A stretch of 7,446 bases of DNA from Nitrososphaeraceae archaeon. Lineage in GTDB: Archaea > Thermoproteota > Nitrososphaeria > Nitrososphaerales > Nitrososphaeraceae. Below, piece after piece: positions 1 to 5,949 of this stretch. The notes under the pieces were generated by a model. That model saw only the letters and a list, made by a program, of their open reading frames with translations, did not search any database and was not told the origin of the DNA. A program made the translations under genes and the position numbers. The stretch covers positions 1-7,446 of the forward strand of contig JANWJI010000068.1 of NCBI GenBank assembly GCA_025449515.1. Direction: 5' to 3'. Each line of letters begins with the position of its first letter. Within the stretch, counting starts at the first letter, position 1.

Positions 1-19
1 AGAACACACATGATATATT

Positions 20-325
20 GTGATGCCGATAGATGCAGCTGAATTTGATGCGCATAAGAATATTAATACAGTGATAATTCAATTTTTGTGCCGTAACAAA
101 GGAAAGGGGTTTTCAGCAAAAGAAATCGCTGATGCAGTCGGGATAAAGGAGGAAGAAGTCAATCATGCAATGGTAAAACTCAGCTTGACAGAGTTATTTA
201 GTAATATTACAGCTGGAATAATATCAAAAAAATCTGATCGCATCGATAAAAAACTCACAATGGCAAAAATAGAGGATATCACAATAAATGGATCAATATA
301 TTATCGTTGTATTGAACATACCTAG
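20..325 (+). CDS. small winged-helix-like DNA-binding protein (hypothetical)
   Basis: A 101-residue protein that reads as a compact helix-turn-helix/winged-helix domain. A first helix at about residues 12-26 (NINTVIIQFLCRN) is followed by FSAKEIADAVGIKEEEVNHA at about 32-51, the usual pattern of a positioning helix, a turn and a recognition helix. A basic stretch with beta-prone residues (ISKKSDRIDKK, about 68-78) could form the wing. I infer a transcriptional regulator and cannot name the family or target. The frame opens with GTG then ATG (20 and 23) just after an in-frame TGA at 11-13, so the start cannot lie further upstream; no Shine-Dalgarno site is visible, as expected for a leaderless archaeal gene. 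After the TAG, the -1 frame stays open for another 54 codons, so the present C-terminus may result from a frameshift. Confidence 0.65.
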   Translation: MMPIDAAEFDAHKNINTVIIQFLCRNKGKGFSAKEIADAVGIKEEEVNHAMVKLSLTELFSNITAGIISKKSDRIDKKLTMAKIEDITINGSIYYRCIEHT

Positions 326-530
326 GATTAATATCCTTTCGACATATTAATGAAAAACATTTTGAGAATATAACTTGTATCAATTTCTATGAATTCTCAC
401 AATTAGGCACAAAATATGTTTTAGGAAATGACCAAAATATTGAGGTTATGATGACGATGATAGGTTATGGAAGATTGTAGACTCAGGAGCAAGTATCGCA
501 TTAGTATCCCATGCTGATTTACAATCTTAG
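316..530 (+). pseudogene. possible decayed coding remnant after the first gene
   Basis: Two frames look protein-like and meet near 440-445. The first is open from 316 to 477, has no start codon, and contains wording such as NEKHFENIT and LGTKYVLGNDQNIE. The second, 444-527, reads DRLWKIVDSGASIALVSHAD and ends in TAG. One indel near 441 would join them, and a -1 shift near 318 would join both to the preceding winged-helix gene. VDSGAS resembles the aspartyl-protease D-[ST]-G-A motif, but a match this short can arise by chance. In AT-rich DNA open stretches of 50 codons also occur by chance, so the call is weak. If it is real, it is the broken tail of the first gene or a separate dead gene. Confidence 0.2.
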
Positions 531-770
531 AAATCAATCAATACTTTAAAATTGATAGCGGATTAATCTTTTCATTTATTTTAGAGAATTATTACTTAAC
601 CGACCAGTGAAATTATTTCAAACCACGAGAATATGAAAATAGCGACGACGCGAAAATTGTCAAGTTATAGTTTCACTAGACACTCTGCTAAATATGTTAG
701 GGATTTAGACTTTCGTGCATGTGTATGTGTGAACTGACTAGATGTTCATTCATGGTGCCTTACTAGATTC
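531..770. other. non-coding gap between the first gene and glyA
   Basis: No convincing gene on either strand. The only ATG-started frame I noticed on the plus strand is 633-737 (34 codons, MKIATTRKLSSYSF at its start); it has no conserved motif and no clear promoter. A GT-rich patch (gtgcatgtgtatgtgtg, about 715-731) is the only compositional oddity. The block lies between the 3' ends of two convergent genes, so little regulation is expected here. Confidence 0.5.
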
Positions 771-797
771 ATGTCAAATTCATCATCATTTTGACAT
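771..797 (-). terminator. hairpin just downstream of glyA
   Basis: A perfect 8-base inverted repeat, ATGTCAAA at 771-778 and TTTGACAT at 790-797, separated by an 11-base loop. It begins 12 bases after the glyA stop codon, where a terminator or 3'-end stabilising structure would be expected. There is no T-tract after it on the minus strand, so intrinsic termination is inferred from position and symmetry only. Confidence 0.4.
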
Positions 798-808
798 TCT
801 ATCATTGA

Positions 809-2140
809 CTAACTTGCTTTTCGATGATGAATGACATCTATGTATTCGTACGCGTCAACAGCATTATCAAATGCATAATGTATTTTTTGGAATTGTTTTC
901 TGAACTCTGTCACATCATTTGCTATTAGAATGGGGTCTTGTTTATCTATCACTACACGTTTAATAAAATTCGCAATTTCTTCCATTTCACCTTCTTTCAT
1001 TCCTAATCTTGTTATTTCTGGGACCCCAATCCTTATTCCACTTGGATGCATATAATGCCTGCCAGCTTTGATATCTCCGGGCAATAACTGTCTATTTAAG
1101 ATTATGTTAGCTTTTTCCAGATCTCTTTCTATTGTTCCGCCGTCACCAAACTTTGAAACATCTACCGCAAGTTGATGTGATGCCGTGTACCCTTTTCTTT
1201 CTCCTAAAACATCGAAACCTAAATTAGCTAAATCCCCTGCAATAGCTTTGGCATTTTTGATCACTTGTATTGCATAATCCTTTCCAAATTCTAATGATTC
1301 AGCCAGGGCAATAGCTTTGCCAGCAACGTGATGCAGATGATGACTACTTGTGATTCCAGGAAATACTGCCTTCTTGATAGATTCCGCATATTTTTGTAAT
1401 GATACTATAATCCCCCCTTGCGGACCCCACAACGTTTTGTGTGAACTCATTGTCATTGAATCTGCTCCCTCTTTTAGAGGATCTTGGAACTGACCTCCGG
1501 CAATCAATCCCGCCACATGTGCCCCATCGTAGTTTATATACATATTATGATCGTGCATAAAATCCGCCAATTCCTTTACAGGATGTGGAAATAGAAATAG
1601 ACTACCACCAAACATTCCTATACTTGGAGCTTTGTTATCCTTACACATTTCTTCAATTTTCTTTTTCGTAGCATCTACGTCTATTGTCATTTCTTCTTTT
1701 GAGAAGGGATAATGTTCAATACTTAATCCATGTACAAGCCCAGCAGTACCCGAATGCTCTTTCTTACCATGGGAAATATGACCACCTGAAGGAATAGATG
1801 ATGCTAGCATATAATCTCCAGGTTTGGAAAATGCAGCATAAATAGCAAGGTTAGCAACTACACCAGAAGTTGCTCTACAATCAGCAAATTCTGCTCCAAA
1901 AACGACCTTCGCCAAATCGTTACATATTATCTCTACTTGATCTATGTATTTACACCCCGCATATACTCTCTCTCCGGGCCAGCCTTCGGCATATCTGTTG
2001 CCGAAATCAGAAATTATTGCTTCTCTTACTGCAGTGCTTGGTATATTTTCACTAGCGATGAGAGGTATCGATTTATCGAACCAGGTGTGATGTTCTTTCA
2101 TTAAATGCAAGATCTTGTTATATGACTCAAGGGCATTCAT
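809..2140 (-). CDS. glyA: serine hydroxymethyltransferase
   Basis: A 443-residue cytosolic PLP enzyme that interconverts serine and glycine while moving a one-carbon unit to or from a tetrahydropterin carrier; whether that carrier is folate- or methanopterin-type cannot be read from the sequence. All main SHMT motifs are present and in order: IASEN (28-32), RYAEGWPGERVYAG (49-62, the substrate and dimer loop), GGHISHG (119-125, His121 stacking on PLP), DGAHVAGLIAG (205-215, Asp205 to the pyridine nitrogen), SSHKTLWGPQGG (232-243, Lys235 forming the PLP Schiff base) and SGIRIGVPEITRLG (367-380, Arg370 for the substrate carboxylate). The length is normal for archaeal and bacterial SHMT, and I see no frameshift or missing residue. 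The ATG at 2140 fits the family N-terminus and has no Shine-Dalgarno site. It is a monocistronic gene flanked by gaps, with a TATA-like box upstream and a hairpin downstream. Certain as to family. Confidence 0.98.
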   Translation of the reverse strand: MNALESYNKILHLMKEHHTWFDKSIPLIASENIPSTAVREAIISDFGNRYAEGWPGERVYAGCKYIDQVEIICNDLAKVVFGAEFADCRATSGVVANLAIYAAFSKPGDYMLASSIPSGGHISHGKKEHSGTAGLVHGLSIEHYPFSKEEMTIDVDATKKKIEEMCKDNKAPSIGMFGGSLFLFPHPVKELADFMHDHNMYINYDGAHVAGLIAGGQFQDPLKEGADSMTMSSHKTLWGPQGGIIVSLQKYAESIKKAVFPGITSSHHLHHVAGKAIALAESLEFGKDYAIQVIKNAKAIAGDLANLGFDVLGERKGYTASHQLAVDVSKFGDGGTIERDLEKANIILNRQLLPGDIKAGRHYMHPSGIRIGVPEITRLGMKEGEMEEIANFIKRVVIDKQDPILIANDVTEFRKQFQKIHYAFDNAVDAYEYIDVIHHRKAS

Positions 2141-2172
2141 TATGGGATGTTATATTCTCACTTTTTGCTCCT

Positions 2173-2185
2173 AATTTAAAATATT
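2173..2185 (-). promoter_or_regulatory. TATA-like box for glyA
   Basis: Read on the minus strand this is ATATTTTAAATTA, centred about 39 bases before the glyA ATG. An archaeal TATA box there would place transcription start near 2153, giving a leader of about 13 bases. No other candidate is as well placed, but AT-rich DNA gives many such strings. Confidence 0.35.
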
Positions 2186-2543
2186 GCATATTAACCCATT
2201 ATTACATTGTACTGGTATGGTTCCATCTATGCGATTTTGTAGAGCTTATTAAGTGCAGTGGCTACGATTATGACCTTTCTGATGTTGATGAAATATGTCT
2301 TTTTTTGATGGCTATGTGGGTTAATATTTCTGTGCTGATAAGAATCTGCTTCAGAACATTCTGATTTATAGCTAAAATAACTATACGAAATACTAGTAGT
2401 CTACATATCTATCTTGTCTCTATCATATGCCTACTACGTAATTCCCAAGTTATCACTTTGTAATCATAAATACCACTGTACTCGTTCCATCAAAAATTAC
2501 GGTACAAGATATTAACACCAAAGTGTCAAATAAGTTCAAATGC
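2186..2543. other. intergenic region between divergent glyA and the chagasin gene
   Basis: No supported gene. A plus-strand ATG frame at 2122-2364 overlaps the glyA start on the opposite strand and has an unnatural mix of Cys, Phe, Leu and Trp. On the minus strand a frame between about 2240 and 2365 is open but has no start codon and no motif. The block should hold the promoters of the two divergent genes; the best boxes are listed separately. Confidence 0.5.
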
Positions 2544-2554
2544 TTTAAATTAAA
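2544..2554 (+). promoter_or_regulatory. TATA-like box for the chagasin-family gene
   Basis: TTTAAATTAAA on the plus strand. A start site 25 bases downstream would fall near 2573-2578, just before the region that encodes the lipoprotein-type signal peptide and about 90 bases before the first ATG at 2668. The position therefore favours translation starting upstream of that ATG. Weak as a promoter call by itself. Confidence 0.3.
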
Positions 2555-2667
2555 TCTAAACTAGAACACTGATCCTACTGATAATTCATTTTGTCAAAAT
2601 AGACTGTTGGAAAATACCAAGTGTAGTTATTGTCCTTGTTCTTTCTACAAGTCTAGCCTGTAGTCAG

Positions 2668-3078
2668 ATGCAGTTAGGTTGGGCAATATCAGGTATTCAT
2701 CAAAATGCTCTAAATCTAGCAAGATTAGTTAAATATAAAATAAATTCCACTGCAGTTAATTCTAGTAACATGGAAAACCAAACCAATAGCCCCCAGCAGG
2801 GAGATAATATTTCTATAAAGAAAGATCAAGAGTTTAATCTATACCTTAAATCAAATCCCACGACTGGTTATGAGTGGATGCCAATATTTAATGCAAGTAT
2901 TGTGAAATTGGTTTCTCATAGCTTTAAGCCATCCTCAATGCTCATGGGAGCTTCTGGTACAGATACTTTTGTTTTCAAAGGTATGTCTTTAGGAACAACT
3001 CTTATAAAGATGCTATATAAAAGAAGCTGGGAAAACAATTCTGTGGCAGAGAAAAAATTCGTAGTCAGCGTAACTTGA
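2668..3078 (+). CDS. chagasin-family (I42) cysteine protease inhibitor
   Basis: A 136-residue protein whose residues about 45-136 form a chagasin/I42 beta-sandwich domain. The three inhibitory loops are visible: NPTTGYEW at 63-70 (family NPTTGY/F), GASGTDTF at 94-101 (family GxGGT-type loop) and YKRSWE at 117-122, where the usual RPW is RSW. Family members block papain-like cysteine proteases by inserting these loops into the active-site cleft; the target here is unknown. ATG 2668 is the first standard start, but the same frame is open back to 2560, and 2608-2667 encode WKIPSVVIVLVLSTSLACSQ, a hydrophobic core with a lipobox-like SLAC. The natural protein is therefore probably an exported, lipid-anchored one starting upstream at a nonstandard or mutated codon. 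Residues 24-45 are a Ser/Asn/Gln-rich linker, as expected after a lipid anchor. The gene stands alone, divergent from glyA. Confidence 0.87.
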   Translation: MQLGWAISGIHQNALNLARLVKYKINSTAVNSSNMENQTNSPQQGDNISIKKDQEFNLYLKSNPTTGYEWMPIFNASIVKLVSHSFKPSSMLMGASGTDTFVFKGMSLGTTLIKMLYKRSWENNSVAEKKFVVSVT

Positions 3079-3102
3079 AGGATCTTTATTCTATTCTTTC
3101 AA
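3075..3102 (+). terminator. hairpin at the end of the chagasin-family gene
   Basis: TTGAAGGA (3075-3082) can pair with TCTTTCAA (3095-3102), eight pairs including one G-U, with a 12-base T-rich loop. It overlaps the TGA stop codon. The T-rich loop and right arm would suit archaeal termination. Inferred from symmetry and position. Confidence 0.35.
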
Positions 3103-3329
3103 CCTGTTGAATTGAACTCATCATCAATCTGCCGCCAATTATCATCTGTTATTCTTCTGTCTTTAACAGGTATTTGTCTCCTGGAATCTACAATTACCTA
3201 AAAGGTAACCATCGCCATATCCTCATAAATATCTGGGTACGAGTCTAACTTGCTGTAGGTATCTAGTTCTATCAGGGTTAGAGACCGGAATAAATCATTA
3301 AGTGAACAAGAAAGAAAGGGAACAATCAA
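3099..3329 (-). pseudogene. possible decayed short gene (one internal stop)
   Basis: From a TTG at 3329 the minus strand reads 43 sense codons (containing SLTLIELDTYSKLDSYPDIY), then TAG at 3200-3198, then 32 more sense codons (IVDSRRQIPVKDRRITDDN) to TGA at 3101-3099. Both parts look protein-like and share one frame, as if a single nonsense change had split a gene of about 75 codons. The beginning is hydrophobic with a Cys (LIVPFLSCS). I recognise no family, and the pattern could be chance. Confidence 0.2.
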
Positions 3330-3588
3330 TATGATTATCCGACTACTTATACTCGACCAATGACTTGTACGAGCATTCCGACAACTAACTTAGTCAGAAT
3401 TGTATATTATATTATCAACTAGTTCATCTAAATATTCCAAATCTCTTTCAAAATACACACATAGTAGCTAGTCAGACAGACGGTCCATTCGTCTATATGA
3501 ATCGAATAGCGTCTTCAAGCTTTAACTAGCACATTTTATAATCGCATAAAGGCAACCCGAAGATGTAGGACATCCACCCACCCACTCA
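3330..3588. other. gap between the chagasin-side sequence and the beta-helix gene
   Basis: I see no gene, RNA gene or repeat of note here. Stops are frequent in all frames. It lies at the 3' end of the minus-strand beta-helix gene. No clear hairpin marks its terminator. Confidence 0.5.
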
Positions 3589-4041
3589 TCAAGTATTCCT
3601 ATTTAGTGTACTGCTATTGTCGTTATTGTTGTCTTTTGTATTTTGGTCGTCATATTTTATAGTATTCTGTGTTGCATTAACTATCTTATTGGAATATAGT
3701 GTATTTTCATGAGAATCTGCATTGAATCTCAAAGCATTAACAGAATTGATTATTCTGTTATCGTGTACCTTATTGTTTGAAGCCCCATTTGCAAAGCTAA
3801 TTCCGTCGTCGGAGTTCAAAATGGTATTGTTGTAAACTTCATTATTGTGTGATGCTGAAACAAAGATGGCGTTCATCTGATTATGAACAAAATTGTTTCT
3901 AACTACTGAGTTTGTCATATTTCTACTGAAGGTTATTCCATACCCATTGTTACTATAGACTTTATTGTTTTCAATCAAAATGTTGTAACAATCAAGGGAA
4001 CAAATTATAGCTGTACCATTATTTCCATAAACTGTATTATT
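3589..4041 (-). CDS. beta-helix epimerase-like protein, C-terminal part (frameshifted)
   Basis: This 150-codon frame is the direct continuation of the gene that begins at 4877, shifted by one base. It opens with NNTVYGNNGTAIICSLD and contains regular right-handed parallel beta-helix coils of about 20-23 residues, recognisable by repeated N-N-x-hydrophobic ladders: ENNKVYSNNGYGI, VRNNFVHNQMNAIFV, VYNNTILNSDDGISF, VHDNRIINSVNALRF and LYSNKIVNATQNTI. In AlgG/AlgE-type mannuronan C5-epimerases the coils after the DPH motif complete the substrate groove. The last ~25 residues are an Asp/Asn/Ser-rich tail. By itself the frame could start only at TTG 3978, which would begin in mid-coil, so independent translation is unlikely. 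Joined to the upstream part it gives a 429-residue protein. Confidence 0.8.
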   Translation of the reverse strand, partial: NNTVYGNNGTAIICSLDCYNILIENNKVYSNNGYGITFSRNMTNSVVRNNFVHNQMNAIFVSASHNNEVYNNTILNSDDGISFANGASNNKVHDNRIINSVNALRFNADSHENTLYSNKIVNATQNTIKYDDQNTKDNNNDNSSTLNRNT

Positions 4042-4877
4042 TCTACTATCATATCGTGGGTTCCAGTATGTGGGTCAATACCATAGTGTCCATTATTATA
4101 GAATAGGTTACTCTCTATAAGCATGTCACTCACGCTATTAGAATAGAATCCAAAATAGAGATTATGTATCTTGTTATTTCTTATTATGCTTCCATCTCCA
4201 CCATTATGATAATGAATGCCTGAAGTTCCAGATCCCCAACCCCCCTCATATCCTAAATATGCTATCTCAGAATTTGTAATATTCGTAGTACCAGTCGAAC
4301 CTGATTCAATCCTGATAAATGGTCTTGGAGCTCCAGGATGTGTTATCTTTCCTGAAGTTTCCCTTGAGCCATAACTCTGAGCATAATCATTCGTACTCGG
4401 ATTCCATGAAGTCAATCTAATAGAATCAATAATCAGACTACCATAGACATGAATGCCGTGGGCAACATTTCCATCTGCTAATATTTTCAACCATTTGGTA
4501 TCTTGAGGATCTAGAATAAGTGTGGCCCCTTTTTCAATTATAATGCTTGCATTTAATAACCAGTTTCCATCAGATTCTTTTTTTATTACATTTTGTTCGT
4601 TGATTTGATTAGCAATATCAGTTAGGTGTACTGAACCGCAGGATATGACAATAGACTTCTCAGAGTAATCATAACTTACACACTGACCATTTTTTCCGCG
4701 ATTACCAAGATCATAATTAATATCATGTTGAATGCTATTACTATTCGCAATATCGATGGTCTTACCCTCTGCATTGGATCCGTACAATTGTGTCGCGATA
4801 GACGGGTAAGATGCAGGAATAATAGCACTGAATATTACAGGTATTAGAAACGATGCAACTAAGATGGCGTTATTCAC
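4005..4877 (-). CDS. secreted beta-helix protein, mannuronan C5-epimerase-like, N-terminal part (frameshifted)
   Basis: A 290-codon frame starting at GTG 4877. Residues 4-22 are a hydrophobic signal segment (ILVASFLIPVIFSAIIPAS), so the product is exported. The frame is open upstream and would add Lys/Arg-rich residues (ILKYRLN) typical of a signal-peptide head, but no ATG, GTG or TTG lies there. A beta-rich N-terminal region (about 60-180) leads into parallel beta-helix coils (RNNKIHNLYFGFYSNS, LIESNLFYNNGHYGI). Asp268-Pro269-His270-Thr271 in YGIDPHTGTHD match the DPH catalytic motif of AlgG/AlgE-type mannuronan C5-epimerases, enzymes that convert mannuronate to guluronate within a polymer; related beta-helix sugar hydrolases and NosD-like proteins remain alternatives. 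After Glu279 the frame slips and residues 280-290 (IIQFMEIMVQL) are out-of-frame reading. I infer a surface- or matrix-glycan role. Confidence 0.82.
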   Translation of the reverse strand: MNNAILVASFLIPVIFSAIIPASYPSIATQLYGSNAEGKTIDIANSNSIQHDINYDLGNRGKNGQCVSYDYSEKSIVISCGSVHLTDIANQINEQNVIKKESDGNWLLNASIIIEKGATLILDPQDTKWLKILADGNVAHGIHVYGSLIIDSIRLTSWNPSTNDYAQSYGSRETSGKITHPGAPRPFIRIESGSTGTTNITNSEIAYLGYEGGWGSGTSGIHYHNGGDGSIIRNNKIHNLYFGFYSNSVSDMLIESNLFYNNGHYGIDPHTGTHDMIVEIIQFMEIMVQL

Positions 4878-5132
4878 ATTTAATCTGTATTTTAAAATAT
4901 TGGTTATAATGTGTTTTGGAATAATTTTATTGAATAATATATCTTGGTCACAGCTGCTATCATAAATTTAATATACGATATATTTGATTTCATTCAAATT
5001 CAAGATAATTATATACATATCGGTGTTAAGTGACTCTAATCTAATCACACTAATAATAACTGATCAGATGGTGTAATCTCAACCTAATACTCAATGAATT
5101 TTGGGAAATTGGGATCCTAAACGCCAAAGCAA

Positions 5133-5426
5133 TCAAGAATGTTTGATATTTCCATTATTAGTCACTGGGGTAAAAATTCTATTCGTCATAATCACCAATA
5201 TCTTCCATGCAGATAAATGCCGATATTCGTACCCCGATTCCTGATCAGTTGTTATTCTTAAATACTCTATATATTCGTCCATAATGTGGTCAATAACATC
5301 TATCCCTTTGCCACTAATCAAAACTTTACTATTATTCATATCAATAAACTTTTTCCTTTGTAAGTATACTAATTCAGCAGAGTATAAATTGGCAGGAATG
5401 TATTTCAGATCCTCTTCCAGTTGCAT
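5133..5426 (-). CDS. winged-helix regulator, C-terminal part (probably frameshifted)
   Basis: A 97-codon frame from ATG 5426. Residues 4-29 (EEDLKYIPANLYSAELVYLQ and on to RKKFID) read as the second and recognition helices of a winged helix, and SKVLISGKGIDVIDHIMDEY at about 33-52 as the wing and following dimerisation-type helix; the ITEKG-type wording before the last helix is typical of archaeal winged-helix regulators. The first helix is missing from this frame but is present just upstream in another (5430-5515). I infer that the intact gene ran from about 5519. After residue 60 the sequence has no recognisable feature. DNA-binding is inferred from the fold pattern; target and partner are unknown. 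It may be a pseudogene if the frameshift is real. Confidence 0.6.
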   Translation of the reverse strand: MQLEEDLKYIPANLYSAELVYLQRKKFIDMNNSKVLISGKGIDVIDHIMDEYIEYLRITTDQESGYEYRHLSAWKILVIMTNRIFTPVTNNGNIKHS

Positions 5427-5429
5427 TGA

Positions 5430-5515
5430 TGACGGATCTTGCCATCAGAATTGCTTAGCATAATGTTTATTATATAATGAATAAAGGATTCGAAATCGAT
5501 TAAGGTCTCTGCTCC
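5430..5515 (-). pseudogene. N-terminal piece of the winged-helix gene, out of frame
   Basis: Following an in-frame TGA at 5518-5516, the minus strand encodes GAETLIDFESFIHYIINIML and SNSDGKIRH. This is a plausible first helix and turn for the winged-helix domain continued at 5426. One lost base near 5429-5432 would explain the break (RH joined to SMQLEED). The nearest start, ATG 5519, is in yet another frame, so a second indel near 5505 or a nonstandard start would also be needed. The coherence across the break is what supports the call. Confidence 0.45.
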
Positions 5516-5543
5516 TCATCCAGCCTTATAGAGGCAGAACCTG

Positions 5544-5551
5544 ATATATAA
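5544..5551 (-). promoter_or_regulatory. TATA box upstream of the winged-helix gene
   Basis: Reads TTATATAT on the minus strand, centred about 28 bases before ATG 5519. That spacing fits a leaderless archaeal transcript starting at that ATG and supports the view that the regulator gene once started there instead of at 5426. Confidence 0.4.
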
Positions 5552-5619
5552 CTACCATAATCTGATATTATGAAAAAGTTAAGGCAAAATCTGGTTAGTA
5601 TATTTAATCATATTGAGGC

Positions 5620-5910
5620 CTAAAAGGGGGGGTGTATAGACACTGCATAACAAAAAGCGTCCTGGAAATGCATAAACATGATCTTTACGAAAAGAATATT
5701 GCATATAACAATCTTGGTAACGCATAATATTAAAATTGAAGATAGACGCAAAAAAGTTGCAACTCTCTTAGCACAGTCAATGACAGAAACTGAAACACCT
5801 TTGAACTTGAACAGGTTATATTCACGTTCTAGTTTTTCAGATATCGTGCTATACAAAAGCAAGTTCTCTTGAGATTTAGTTAGTTGCAAGAATGCAGGAA
5901 CAACAGTCAA
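5620..5910 (-). CDS. unrecognised 96-residue ORF
   Basis: Starts at TTG 5910. Its first ~50 residues look helical and protein-like (LTKSQENLLLYSTISEKLER, then EYNLFKFKGVSVSV and CAKRVATFLRL); from about residue 55 it turns into a hydrophobic Ile/Leu/Cys/Phe-rich stretch that could be a membrane segment or chance reading. It follows the zinc-finger gene on the same strand by 39 bases, and the frame between them is the same frame, interrupted only by the zinc-finger TAG. The opposite strand also has an open frame (5678-5872), so coding here is not certain. The tail runs into a C7 tract (CACCCCCCCTTTTAG). I do not recognise a family. Confidence 0.35.
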   Translation of the reverse strand: MTVVPAFLQLTKSQENLLLYSTISEKLEREYNLFKFKGVSVSVIDCAKRVATFLRLSSILILCVTKIVICNILFVKIMFMHFQDAFCYAVSIHPPF

Positions 5911-5949
5911 ATAACGACGATCTAAACTTTTCTCTTCTCTTCTGTTACT

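Noticed and set aside
633..737. 34-codon plus-strand ORF upstream of glyA's 3' end
   Set aside because: No promoter, no motif, and a length expected by chance in this composition.
1870..2055. Plus-strand 61-residue ORF inside glyA
   Set aside because: It lies opposite conserved SHMT motifs, and its Leu-run composition is an artefact of the glyA codons.
2122..2364. Plus-strand 80-residue ORF over the glyA start
   Set aside because: It overlaps the glyA start and promoter on the opposite strand, is rich in Cys/Phe/Leu without a transmembrane pattern, and has no motif.
4030..4050. Programmed -1 ribosomal frameshift in the beta-helix gene
   Set aside because: The sequence at the slip (GTAGAAATAAT on the minus strand) is not a classical slippery heptamer, and I saw no strong downstream stem-loop; an indel is simpler.
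3600..4250. Repetitive look of the DNA in this block as a possible tandem repeat or CRISPR
   Set aside because: The periodicity comes from beta-helix coils at the protein level; the DNA units are not identical and have no spacer structure.
5148..5161. 14-base direct repeat ATTTCCATTATTAG, also at 6888-6901, the second copy abutting the integrase remnant
   Set aside because: It is a tempting attachment-site candidate, but at this AT content a 14-base match within 7.4 kb is not far from chance, and the first copy lies inside the winged-helix coding sequence with no other element boundary.
5678..5872. Plus-strand 64-residue ORF opposite the 5620-5910 ORF
   Set aside because: Only one strand is likely to code; the minus strand continues the direction and frame of the zinc-finger gene. 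Neither is certain.
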